Assembly (NCBI GenBank): GCA_000231825.2
Contig: JH720323.1
Location: forward strand, 523,825 to 587,824
Reading direction: 5' to 3'
Source of the DNA: Tetrahymena elliotti 4EA
Taxonomy: Eukaryota; Ciliophora; Oligohymenophorea; Hymenostomatida; Tetrahymenidae
Length of the DNA: 64,000 nucleotides
Positions 35,200-46,692 of the stretch are shown one piece after another. Every line of letters starts with the position of its first letter. Position 1 is the first letter of the stretch. The translations under genes were made by a program, and so were the position numbers. The notes under the pieces are model-generated. The model was not told where the DNA came from. It saw only the letters and a list, made by a program, of their open reading frames with translations, and did not search any database.

Positions 35200-36607
35200 T
35201 CATGTTAAAATAAATAAATCAAAAGATCTCTTCTATTAGCTTTTATTAATTAACATAAGTTATCAATTATTAGATTATTTTACAAATATATAAAGAATTT
35301 TATTTTATAAATTTATTTCTATCTTTTTATGTGTATACCCAAACCAGATTTTAATTCATATAGAAATATAGTTTTACTTATTATTTTTCCTTATTTAAAA
35401 AATTATTTTATAAATCCTCTTTTTTCCTCTATTAATTCAATTATTTTGTTGTAAATCTAAATTTATTATTTGGATTTTAGTGTTGATTGAGTATGATTTT
35501 TAAAGATAATGATATCTTTTATGAACTTTTAAAATATCATTTTAATTTTCAATTTTTTATTCTTTTAATTAAATTATTTTACTGTAAATTTAAAAATGTA
35601 GATTTTAGCCTAGCAAAATAACTAATTTAGTAAAAATATAGATGATGATGCTATGTTTATTAATATTTAATTATTTTTATGGTATTCAAACTAAAATTTA
35701 ATTTTAATAATTATTACTAAATAATACACTTTTTCACGACTTAAATAATTTTGTCTTACACATATTTTGACTATTATTTTTCATTATTTTCAAGTAGAGT
35801 GAATGAGAAGCTGGGTTAATTTTTGTGATAATTTATGTTTCATTCTCTTAATGAAATTTAAGCCAATTTAGTTTTATATTATATAAATATTGTGGTTAAT
35901 ACACAATAGAAATTTTTTTTATGAGAACAAGTGCTGATTTTAGTAAAATAATAATTTTATACAAAACCTAAAATTTAATTTAATTTATGGAAATAAACAC
36001 TATTGATATCATTTTTTCTATTAAATTTACCATTTAAATTTTCTGTGTTAAACAAATAATAGTTTAATAATGCAAAATTTCTTTCTTGAATTTTAGAAAA
36101 CTCTGAATCATTATTTTCTAGTGTAATGAATGGTTAAATTGATTTTTTAGTTAATTAATATGTCTTTATTTTTATCGTCACAGTCTTTCAAAAATAAAAA
36201 TTTATGTGTAAATATCACTTAATGAAATCTTTTGAATATTTAGAATATCTTTTAATTTTTCATATTTTTTACAAGATTAATCAAATATTTGTGTGGTAAA
36301 AAAAATTTCTTTCAAGAATGGTTATTTTCTACTAGAATGAGAAGCTAAGTTAATTTTTCGTTTGTTTAATGAGAAAAGTAATTAACTTAGATGGACAAAT
36401 GGTATTGACTGATATTAAATATTAATATATTTTGAAATTAAAGATATTTTTGAATAAGTACTTACTAACAATTCTAATAAATTAATATAACAATAGTTTA
36501 CATTTAAAATTAGATGAATACTAAATAATAAATTTTTTTTCATTCCTAGTAATTATTTGTTAATAATAACTACAAATAAGTAAACACAATATCTCTTTTT
36601 TTGTCAT
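35200..36607. repeat. Intergenic with imperfect direct repeats
   Basis: No gene seen. Two segments share GAATGAGAAGCT followed by (GG or AA)GTTAATTTTT, at about 35801-35830 and 36334-36362, inside a broader similarity of TTTTCA..TTTTCAAG-type sequence. These look like two old copies of a unit of a few hundred bases. Confidence 0.4.
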
Positions 36608-37526
36608 TCACGAGGCGATTTGCCTGAGCATTAAAATTTCATCGATTACGTTTTCATAACATTAAACTAAATCTTTTGCTGTCTTAAACTTTATTTCACT
36701 TTCCCAAAGATTTACTTCACATATTACTAAATACTGGGTAGTCTGTTGATCTATTTTTTCTTATAGTCTATTAAATATTATTGTGTTTTCATTTTTTTTG
36801 AAAATGTCTATCTCTTCAAAAGAGTTCCATTTTTGAGTAAAATCTGACATTATTATTGAGAGGAATTGATTGCATTTTCTAAGACATTCTGTTTTTAATT
36901 GCAATACCATTTCTTCTTTTTTATTATTTTGTTCCCTTATACTTTTACGCTACTATAAATCCTGAATAGATAGTCTTTATTGATCAGTCAAATTTAGGTT
37001 ATTTTTATTCACTCTATTGAGATTTATCTCATTTTCATTATTGTTTTCTTAATTTAATGAAGAACTAGATGACAAAGTGTTTATGTATTTGCTTTATTAT
37101 TTTGAACTAGACGTATTTTACTTTTCATATTTGCTAAGCATTTGTTTTAACTCCTTGTTTTATTTGTCTTTCTCCTTTAGCTATTACTAAAGCTATGCTA
37201 TTTATTTTTAAAGCTATTCATTTGCCTTTTTGACTGATTGTATGCTCCTTTATCAATAAAATAATAAACTTAAAATAAAGAACTACTTAAAAAATGAAAG
37301 TACATCTGCTTTGAATAGATTAAAATATTAGATTTGCTTTGCTTCGAACAACCTATTTTATAATATATTATTATCAAATAATTATTTATTAGTGATCTCA
37401 AGGTTAAGATATATATATAGTAAAGACTTGATTTTATTAAATGATAATAATCTCTTTTTTTTTCAAAGCGTAAATAATTAAATGTAAATTTTTTAATTTG
37501 ATAATCTTACCTTTAGAATCTAAATA
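36608..37526 (-). CDS. Small coiled-coil protein, unrecognised (5' end unresolved)
   Basis: The main exon is 36608-37247 (640 bp), ending at TGA 36608-36610. In phase with it are 37304-37352 (49 bp) and a tiny exon 37511-37526 (16 bp), joined through GT-AG introns. The protein is at least 235 residues. The first 100 are a Gln/Lys/Glu-rich coiled coil (EQLQKQIAQLQQQLKEKDKQ), the middle is Ser/Asn-rich, and the last 100 form a second helical region (KTECLRKCNQFLSIIMSDF) ending LRQIAS. The start codon is not resolved: an ATG formed across the 37304/37247 junction, or an upstream exon near 37600, are both possible. No family is recognised. Confidence 0.6.
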
Positions 37527-37713
37527 CTGAACAAGAATAAAAATAAGTCAAGTTTAAATTTTAAGAATAATACTCACATAATATGGATCAATTCTTCAAA
37601 AAAATACAAAATCTTACTGAAATATATCTTTTCTTTCATAGAAGCATTTATTTATGATGCTTATAAAAAAGTTTTTGTTAAAAAAGAAAACTCCAGTTTA
37701 AGTTTTTGTTTCA

Positions 37714-37815
37714 TGTTCATATTAATATCAATAGTAAGTACTGGTAAGAATTTAATAAAACAAATGTACATATTAATATTAATAGAAAATACTGGTAAAA
37801 ATTTAATAAAAATAG
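37714..37815. repeat. Tandem duplication, 2 x 51 bp
   Basis: Two adjacent 51-bp units, 37714-37764 and 37765-37815. Both read TGT(T/A)CATATTAATAT followed by (C/T)AATAG...TACTGGTAA(G/A)AATTTAATAAAA, with about 85-90% identity by eye. They lie in the divergent spacer 5' of the aldo-keto reductase gene. Confidence 0.85.
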
Positions 37816-38003
37816 ATGACTTACTTATCAAGTAATTTAATATCCATATGCATTTTTAATTTATTTCTTATTTAAAAAATTTAAAAAAATCTTCATTTGA
37901 AAAATAAATTTTATTTCTTATGCAAAATTTATTAGCAAGATTTAATTCTAACATATATTAATTTAATCAAATTAATAGAAAGCAGATATACTTAATTAAT
38001 AAT

Positions 38004-38894
38004 ATGGATACATAGATTAATATTAAAAAATTGAATATTCCTAATGTTAATTTTAGAGATGAAGGGTCTATTCCATTGATAGGATTTGGAACTTATTTAA
38101 TGAGAGGTCAAGAATGTAAAAAGGCTGTCGAACATGCTATTTTATCTGGCTACACCTAAATTGATACAGCATCTATGTATGGAAATGAATAAGATATAGC
38201 AGAAGTTATTCACTCAAAGAAATTAAATTTAAAAAGAGAAGACTTATTTATAACATCTAAAGTTAATTACAACGAATAAGGTTTTGAAAATGCTAAAAAA
38301 TCTGTTTCATAGATGCTTAAAAGATTAAAAATCACCTATTTAGATTGTGTTTTAATACATTGGCCTGGAGTCAGCCATCTAGATGATGATGATCCTAAAA
38401 ATGCTACAATTAGAACAGAAACATGGAAAGCCTTAATAGAATTAAAAAAATAAGGAATAATTAAACATATTGGAGTGAGCAACTTTAATGTCAATCATTT
38501 AGAACACCTAATAGCTAATAGTGAGTATGTTCCTGAAATGAATTAATTCGAAATACATCCTCTTTGCCATGATTTAAAGTTAGTAAAATTTTGTTAAGAT
38601 AAAGGCATAATTGTATAAGCTTATTGCCCTTTAGCTAGAAATCATAAGAAAGTAATAACTAACAAGCTAATTTTAGAATTTGCAAGCAAATATAAAAAAA
38701 CAGTAGCATAAATACTGCTTAGATGGGGATTTTAAAATAATTATGTAATAATTCCAAAATCTAAAACTCCAAAATATATAGAAGAAAACTTGTAAATTCT
38801 TGATTTCTAATTTACTTAGGAAGAAATGAATAAACTTAATTAGCTCAACTGTAACTTACATGTAGATTGGGACCCAGTAAGTATTAAATATTGA
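38004..38894 (+). CDS. Aldo-keto reductase
   Basis: One frame from ATG 38004 to TGA 38892-38894, 296 residues, typical for the family. It reduces carbonyls with NADPH on a TIM barrel. The catalytic tetrad is visible: Asp in QIDTASMYGNE, Tyr in the same segment, Lys in FITSKV and His in LIHWPG. Other family marks are PLIGFGTYLM at the start, IKHIGVSNF, and the cofactor segment VIIPKSKTPKYIEEN. Substrate cannot be predicted. The 3' end is slightly ambiguous: GTAAGT at 38877 followed by a TTTTTTTAG at 38950 could be an intron replacing the last five residues with a longer, less conserved tail. I prefer the unspliced end because the family usually stops close to the WDP motif seen here. Confidence 0.93.
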
Positions 38895-39323
38895 TGAAAA
38901 AAAATCTTTATGATTGATAAATATATGTATTTTATTCATATTTTTTTAGCAAAAATTATTTAAAAATAGAAGTTAAACTTTATTTGTACAAAGCTTCTAA
39001 AGCTTCTGAGGAAAAAGATAAAGATTATATATTCGTATTTTAATCAATTTATCATCAATAAATACAAAAGTAAATTTTTAATTTTTGATCTCCATTTCGA
39101 TTTTTTAATAAATCAATTCTATTTTAAATGATATTTATTATTAATTCTAAAGATTTATTATAAATCATTAACAGAAAAGTAAACAAAACTTGTTTCAAGA
39201 ATGAAAAATATTTTAAAAACGAATTCGAAAAATTTTTTTATCTATTTATTTATTTTTTTGCTAAATTTTGTAGAGAAGAAAAATAGAAATATTTAATTGT
39301 TTCCTGATAGAGACACATGAATT
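38895..39323. other. Convergent intergenic region
   Basis: About 430 bp between converging genes; 3' UTRs only as far as I can see. Confidence 0.5.
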
Positions 39324-40107
39324 TCACAAAGAGGAATTTTATTAAACTTTATTTTCTTTGTAATGATTGTAAGCTAATGCAAGGCACATTAACTTAGCAT
39401 CTTTTGTTTGGATTATGTTTTTCATATTATATTCTTAAATCTCAATAGTAATTTATTCATGAAGCTCTCCATGAATTTTACTTGTAATTTCTTTTAATTT
39501 TTCTTCAGATAACTCTTTTTCTACTGCAAACATAAGCAATTCTTCATCACAACCACCTGGTGAAGGATAAAATCCTCCCATCTCTACTAAATCTTTTAAA
39601 TCTATATCAATTCCTGTTTCTTCCTTAAGTTCTTTAGCAGCAACACCACTGAAGTGACCACTTTCATCAATCATTCCTGCTGGAGCTTCAATAAGCCATT
39701 TACCTGCAGGTACTCTATATTGCTTACATAGTAACATATACTTTTTATTAACAATAACAAGCATGCAAACAGCTTTACCTCTCATAAAAATGAATCCTAA
39801 TAAAGATTAAAGTTAAAATTTTAGAAATTTCGAATTTATATTTACCTGGTAATCTAATATTATGAGATTAGGTAATGCAATCAACATAAAGAATTACAAA
39901 TCCTACATTAGGACCAAACATAAAAACGTAATCTACTTTTACAGATTTAACATTCAATCCTGTAGTATCAAATTCATCTACCCAGTCTACAAATTTCTTG
40001 GACTATTAAACTTTTTCGAAGATTTCTTAAGAAACATTTTCTCCCTTAATAAGAGAAACGTCAACTTAATTTTTTCCTAATTTGATAATTGTTGCCTATT
40101 AATTCAT
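39324..40107 (-). CDS. Nudix hydrolase, ADP-sugar pyrophosphatase type (plant NUDX14-like)
   Basis: Two exons: 39846-40107 and 39324-39796 (49-bp intron), 244 residues, start MNQQATIIKLGKN. The Nudix box reads GMIDESGHFSGVAAKELKEETGID. Its length and glutamates fit G-x5-E...EExxEExGU, but the usual REUxEE arginine is Lys (KELKEE). Directly after it, FYPSPGGCDEELLMF matches the signature seen in plant-type ADP-sugar pyrophosphatases (FPSPGGCDEE). Preceding WLIEAPAGM is the substrate-side strand. Expected reaction: ADP-ribose or ADP-glucose to AMP plus sugar phosphate; the exact substrate is inferred. No targeting peptide is obvious. Confidence 0.88.
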
Positions 40108-40436
40108 CAGAAGTATCTTTTGATTTTATCTTTAAAAGAATCTAAATAAATAAATATTGCAAATAAATATTTTGATTTTCTTTATTTTTTTGATAAAATT
40201 TAGCGTATTTAAAATAAAAGAGTTAAGTAAAAAATAGTGTTCATTAAATGAAAAGAATTCTGCAAAAAATTATTTTATTTATTTATACAAAAAAGGAAAC
40301 CTTATTATTTCATCAAATACTAATTTTAACTTTAAAGATAAAATATAAAAATAATTAACTAATATACTAAAAAATTCATCTCACATTTTCAAAAACAAAT
40401 AAATTTTTAAAAGGTTTTTAATAATAAAATAAAAAT
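40108..40436. other. Intergenic, nothing seen
   Basis: About 330 bp upstream of the Nudix gene, AT-rich; promoter region by position only. Confidence 0.45.
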
Positions 40437-40709
40437 TCAAAAATAATAGTAACCAATCTTTGTATTTCTCTTTTATTTAACTTCAAATATGTTTATCAAG
40501 ATTAAATTGAGCGATTGATATAATTCTTGCTACAATTTTTTGCTTGAATAGTAAAAGATCACATTTACTTTCTTGATTAACTTGTTAAAATTCTTAAAAA
40601 TGATTTTAGTTTCAAATTTAGTATTGTATTTGAGATTCTTAATTTTCAATAGATATTTAATATCTGCTATCTTATCTAATTTATTGCAATAAAGTAGCTC
40701 TGAAAACAT
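40437..40709 (-). CDS. Possible small hypothetical protein, 90 residues
   Basis: TGA-free frame from ATG (40707-40709) to TGA (40437-40439), starting MFSELLYCNKLDKIADIKYL and rich in Lys, Asn, Ile, Leu and Tyr. It contains one TAG and one TAA codon. No motif, and its length is within what chance gives in DNA with a single stop codon, so it may not be a gene. It lies 152 bp downstream of the next minus-strand gene. Confidence 0.3.
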
Positions 40710-40861
40710 ATTCTAAAAACAATTAGAAGTATTATTGAAAAATTTAAATTAATTGATTCAGTTTATAAGCATTCAAATATTTAAGAATATATTATACTCA
40801 ATTTTATATATACATTAATTAATAATCAATTTTTACAAAAAAATAAATAAATTTTTATGCT

Positions 40862-43269
40862 TCATTATATTTTTACTTGCTAATGATTACCAAGTTGAGT
40901 TGAGCTAATAACGCTATTTGATGGCTTCTTTTATCTTTAAAAGTATTAGCTCCTGTCACTTGAATATACTTATTCTTATTATTAATCATTACTTTAATTT
41001 GATGGTTAGTAATTAGGTTCAGGTTATTGATTTTCTATAAAGATTGGACCTCTACTATGAGATTTGATTGACTTATTTGGAGAGATATTAAATTGTATTT
41101 CATTTTATTGTTGGATATGTTAATTAAATTTATTTAAGTTTTAGTTTTGTATTGTATTTCTAAATAAACTTTAATTATTTTGATTAGAATTTTGCTAATT
41201 TTTTTATTTATGATTTGTTTATTATAATTCTCTCTCATATTGTAATTGTTATTATTAATGCATGAATTAAAATTAGTTAGCATAACTACCTTTTTCTTTA
41301 CTTGGTTCATATTAATTTGAATGTTTTTCTATGTTTTTATAATCATAGTAATGATTTACACTGTCTCTTTCTGCTATAATTTTTTCCTATAAAGGAAAAA
41401 CATTTTTTTATTATTCTTATAATTAAAAGTTATCAGTTTCAAATTATTAACTTGGATTAAGATTAAATTCTTTGGCTCTAAATTAAGAAGCCTAACTATT
41501 GAATTATTTTTCTTCTTCTGAATTAACTTATATTTTGGTATTTTATTTATCTTTGGTAAAAGGTGTGGAATGTACATTATAAAACTATATTGTATTATTG
41601 TTGTTATTATTATTTTAATTTGAGCTTTAAGCTTATTGTTAAATATTTTTCATTGGTGTTTAAAACTAATTAGCTTAGAATCCATTACTATTATTTTAAA
41701 TATTTAAAGGATATTCAACTTTTCTTTGTAAATATTAAGATGCTTCTTAAATTTATTGAGGTTGATCTGGTTATAAATTTGAGAAGTTTTAGCTTTACAT
41801 TAGCTATTTTAATGTTTATGGTTGTTGTTATTATTAAAATGATGAGGTCAATTAACTACTAAAACCTGCTGTTTTATTGGAAGAGTCATGAATTAATTAA
41901 CCATTATTTTTACTAAAAGTTCCAAATAAATTTTCATCAGGTAATTAAATATCTTATGATTAATTTTAAAGATTTGTTTATCCATTATCAGGATTATTAC
42001 TTTCATATTCTTAATTTAACAGCTTATTTACAATATATTATTCATTTTATTAAATGCTTGGATTAATAATATTTTATTAGTTTTTATCTTAAGATTGATT
42101 TATATAGATTTTGGGTTAGGATATTTCCTGTTCCTAATTTATTTAGGGAATAGTTTTGTTTTAAGTAAAATTTTTCTAATTTTCAAGTTGGCTAATATTA
42201 GGTTTATGTATTTATGACTATTAGTTTATTTAAGAAATAGATATGCTTTAGAAGTTATTTTTTTGTGTATTCTAAGGATCGGCTAATACTCTTTGGTTTA
42301 TAGGATTTTCATCAATTATGATATGATTGTTGGATTAATTTATATTTTCTTAGCTGTTTTTGTAATTAAATTAAGATACAGTAGTGATATTTTAAGGCTG
42401 TTAATTATATGATTGTTAAGACTACTAAGTGAATTATATTTAACTTGACTATTTGTTTTAATTATGTGCAATATCATTTACTAAAATTTATTAATTATCT
42501 TAAAATTTGTCTTTACTATTCTAATTTGGTGAAAAGCGAGTTATGTGAAAATTATTAGGGCTCTATTGTGTTTATAAATTATAAATGTCTTGATCATTTT
42601 TTTTGTATGGCGAATTTTAACTAAAAAATATATTTTGATCATTTGAGTGGTTGTGTTAAATTTTAGTATTGATTGTAAGATTAAAGGATTTCCTTGATTA
42701 GTAATCATTTTCATTAACATCTACTTTTCTGCTTAAATACTGCTGACTTATAAATTTCCTATTACCTGGATTACAGTAATCTTTTTAAGTATCCTTTTAT
42801 AGATAATTTAAATAATAAAAATATTTTTTATTCTTTAAGGTGTATTTTACATCAATTCTTTCCATAAAAAACTCTTTTAAACATTGGTTGGAAAAAATAA
42901 GTTCTAGGCCACTCCTGATTTGCTCTTCAATTGTTTATGGTTTTTTTTTGTTATAAAAAAATGGCTTGAGAGTAATTCCATATTCATCTAATGTAATGCT
43001 AATAAGATTAGAAACATCATAAATAGGTCTTCTAAATAATATAATGCCTGATCTCGAGAATTTTATGCAATTATCAATTGTGAAATAAATGTTGTATTTC
43101 TAGATTATTTAAATTATTTTAAATAGAAATGAAGACAAATAATATTTACTTCCCATTCTTCTCTATCAAAAGATTGTACAAAGTTTTGACCAAAATCATA
43201 TATATCTAAATTATTGATAATTTCTTATCTTGCTGATTAGGCTGCAAGACATTAATTATTATTGCCCAT
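40862..43269 (-). CDS. Q/N-rich protein with N-terminal myristoylation and palmitoylation signal
   Basis: Two exons: 43150-43269 and 40862-43099 (50-bp intron), 785 residues. The N-terminus MGNNNQC has Gly2 for N-myristoylation and a near cysteine that could be palmitoylated, so membrane attachment is likely. Residues about 10-170 have a balanced, probably folded composition (LDIYDFGQNFVQSFDREEWE, ISITLDEYGITLKPFF, EEQIRSGLELIF) but match nothing I recognise. The remaining 600 or so residues are Gln/Asn-rich with short QQQ and NNN runs and few charged patches. It ends LGNHQQVKIQ before TGA 40862-40864. Shorter frames within this span are antisense or shifted shadows. Confidence 0.85.
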
Positions 43270-44230
43270 CACAATTTAATATTTCCTTTTTATTATTAAA
43301 TCTTATTTATTTGAAGATAATGAACAATGAAAAGCAATAATGATTAGTAAGATTAATATTAACCGTAAAATTAATTATTAAATTAATTAATTAAAAAGAA
43401 AATAAGCAATCAAAGGATACATAATTGATGTCCAGCATAAGTAGAATTTCATCTCTATGATAATTTCAAAACAAAAAATTAATTTATTAATATTTACTGC
43501 CCAAAATGTTAATTATGTTAAGGGATACTCTAAAATTTTAAAATATGAAGAACATGTTCTCTAATTTTAAAATATGAGAATGCCCCTCTCTTAAATAAAA
43601 ATAGAAATAAATCATTCTCTAATTTAAAAATATTAATGAAGTGTTCTCTAATTTAAAAATGAAGAATTAAAATTTTTAGATAAAATTTAAAAAATAAAAT
43701 AAATTGTTTAAAATATTTTTTAATTTATTTTAATTTAAAATTTGATGAAAATTTTAGAAAATTAATTTTTTCAATAAATTTAATATAAAATTAAAAAAAT
43801 TTATTTAAATGACTTTAAATTATTAATTGGAAATAAATGTTTTTGAACTAAAACGTTAAAATTTAAAAATGCTTTAAAAATTTAATATTGGTATTTTTAA
43901 TTAAATGAAAAAATATAAATTAACACTAAATTCTTATAATTCGCTTTTTTTTCTGCGAATATTAATTTTCTTAATGAAGATATTTTTATTAAACATTGGT
44001 TTATTGATAAATTAGTGGTTGTGTCTCTAATAATTGATATTATTAATAAAATTAAGAAATTGTCAATCAAAAAGAGTTGCTAAGAAAGATAGAAATAGAA
44101 GTAATTCATATTTTAAATTAGACAAATAAAAGAAGATTTAATAATAGAAATTATTAAACGAAGTGTCTTAAAAACGTGAATAGCATAATCAAAACAAAAA
44201 ATACAGAGATACCAAAGCACAACAAAAGAA
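43270..44230. repeat. Divergent intergenic region with short interspersed repeats
   Basis: Promoter region for the two flanking divergent genes by position. Between about 43527 and 43665 a motif like TTCTCTAATTTTAAAATATGA recurs four to five times with variable spacing. No gene seen. Confidence 0.5.
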
Positions 44231-46692
44231 ATGATTTATTAAGCAGGTGAAGATGATGATGATAAAAGGGTTGCAGAATAAATGAAAAAGTGTAAAGAAA
44301 AGATGATTAATGAAAAAAGAATGTAGCAAAAAAATTAAACTTTTAAATAACAAAGAGAAAAAGCTTATTTTAACCCAAATCAATTTTAAAACTATGTGCC
44401 TTACTAATAAAACTAATCTTCAGGATATTATGAACCCAATAACCTATAAATGACTTATTAAAACTTCATCCAGTAGCAAATGTTAAGATGTAAAACACCA
44501 AATCATTATTGTAAACTTTATTTTTACAAATAATATAATTTAATAGAATAATTTTAAGAGGGATTGAATGATGTAGACCCATATGCTCCTTAAAGACACA
44601 TCTATGATTTTAATTAAGTTCCTTCTCTTAACTTAAATTATGAAGAGACATATCCAATTTAGCAAATGACACAATATTATACAACAAATATTAATAACTC
44701 TCAGTACCCCTTTTAGCAACAATAAAGGAATAACTCCTTAAACTCTTTTGAATATTAGAATATTTACAATCATGATGAATCTACTGTTAAAAAAAAGTCA
44801 AATTTCAAATAGCAATATACAATTTATGAAGATTTCGACAACGAATAAGAGGAAGAAACATAAGAATGCTACTTTTATGAAAATAAAGATATACTTTAAT
44901 CTAGATTAAAAGGAAAATATCTCCCTACTTATTAAAATAATTACTCTGCTTTTAAACAAGTACCAGAAACCAAAAACAAAGAAAATTCTTTTTCATCAAA
45001 AAAATATCCTTATTTAAGTGATTTACAAAGATTCGAAGATTCTTTTAACAAAAAAAATACTCCATCAAAGTATTTTGCTACAGATAAAAGCAATCAGTAA
45101 ATAATAGCTACTCCATCAGCAACTTAGAATATAATTAATAACCTTAATAGTATTTAATTAACTCCAAGAAATGATAAATATGCTAATGCATAGACTTAAG
45201 AAGGACAAAAGAAATTGTAATAATATTAATAATCAACTGATAATAAGAAATAAAACAACCTTTTTGAATAAGAAACCATTATCGACTATAATTAGGAAAT
45301 GAAACAAAAATATTAAAATGTAAATTAAAACAGTAGAAGTAAAACTATTAATGAGAAGAAAGAATTAAAATAGAGAATTGTTTATGATAACTATGGAGTA
45401 AAATAATATAACTACAATCAGAATAAGTTTAATTTTGATTAAAATGGATTTTAGACAAATGAAAAATATGAAAATAAATCTACAAATCAAAGAGTTACTG
45501 AATATAAGAATGCTGCAATTAATTTTGCTTAGAATTAATTAGTTACTATTAAGGATTTTTAGTTTTCTTTGAATAAGAAGTTGGGATAAGGAGCATTTAG
45601 TCAAGTATTTTTGGGACACAAAAAAACCAATCCAAACTTCCCAGTTGCTGTAAAAATAATAGACTTATCAAAACAATCTAAATTTAGAGATGAAATTCAT
45701 ATTTGTATGAAAGTGAATGGAAATAAGAATATCCTACGTATATTTGATTACTACATTGAGTAAAGTAATAATAAATGCTATCTGTTCTTAGAATTTTGTG
45801 AGGGAGGTAACTTGGAAAGTATTAACAATACCATTACTAGAAGACAAGCAATTATTTATTTTAGATAAATTTTGGATGGTATGAAAGAGCTTCTCAAACA
45901 TAAAATTATTCACAGAGACATTAAGCTTGAGAATATACTTATTAATGAAGGTTAAGTTAAAATTAGTGACTTTGGGCTTTCAAAATAAGTATTGAATAAT
46001 CTCTTAGATGTTAATAGTATAAAGTGTGGAACTCCATCAACCATGGCTCCAGAAATATTTTTTTCAAATACTTCATATCCTTCATACAACAACAAAGTAA
46101 TTTTTTTAATTTTTAGTTTTCATTCATAATTTAAAATTTTTTATTATGCTTAATTTATTAATTATATTTTATTAAATAGTGTGATGTGTGGTCTTTAGCT
46201 GTTATTTTACATGAAATGTTTTATAAAATACATCCTTTTAACATGAATAAAGAAATGCTCAGAAAATTTTAAAGAATTTCAGTTGAAAATAAATGTGATG
46301 TTGTAGAGGATTTTTTGAGTAAAAGTTTGGTTTACAATTAAAAGAAAAGAATGAGCTTAGAAGACATTTTTAATCATGAAATATATACAGCTGATATATC
46401 CAGATTTAAATTATAAGAAAACTAAGTTTACCAAATATAGCCTACAGATAAGAAAAGTATTCTGTAAGCAGACACAATTAAATAATTTTAAACTTAATCT
46501 AAATCAGTGAAATCTTGTGAAGCAAAAGAGCAGATTATTGAAAATTAAAATAATTCAATTCATACTTTTAGTTTAATAAAATCAATAATATTTGAATCAT
46601 TTACATAAAATAACTTTGGTTTAACTATGGTATTATTGATAGTGATTGGGTTAATTATGGCTGTTATTTTGCTACCTTTTATTTCAAATTGA
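44231..46692 (+). CDS. Ser/Thr protein kinase with C-terminal membrane anchor
   Basis: Two exons: 44231-46096 and 46180-46692, 792 residues. ATG 44231 is the first Met after an in-frame TGA. Residues 1-430 are Gln/Asn/Tyr-rich and likely disordered. The kinase domain spans about 440-700: LGQGAFSQVFLG, VAVKIID lysine, FLEFCEGGNLE hinge, IIHRDIKLENIL, ISDFGLSK, CGTPSTMAPEIF and CDVWSLAVILHEMFY. The overall look is of the ULK/CAMK-like group, but I cannot assign a family. After a further Q/K-rich linker the protein ends with a hydrophobic segment of about 22 residues (LTMVLLIVIGLIMAVILLPF) and only three more residues, the layout of a tail-anchored protein. The kinase would then face the cytosol on an internal membrane, an inference from topology. 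Confidence 0.9.

Noticed and set aside
39862..40080. Plus-strand frame of 72 codons
   Set aside because: Antisense to exon 1 of the Nudix gene.
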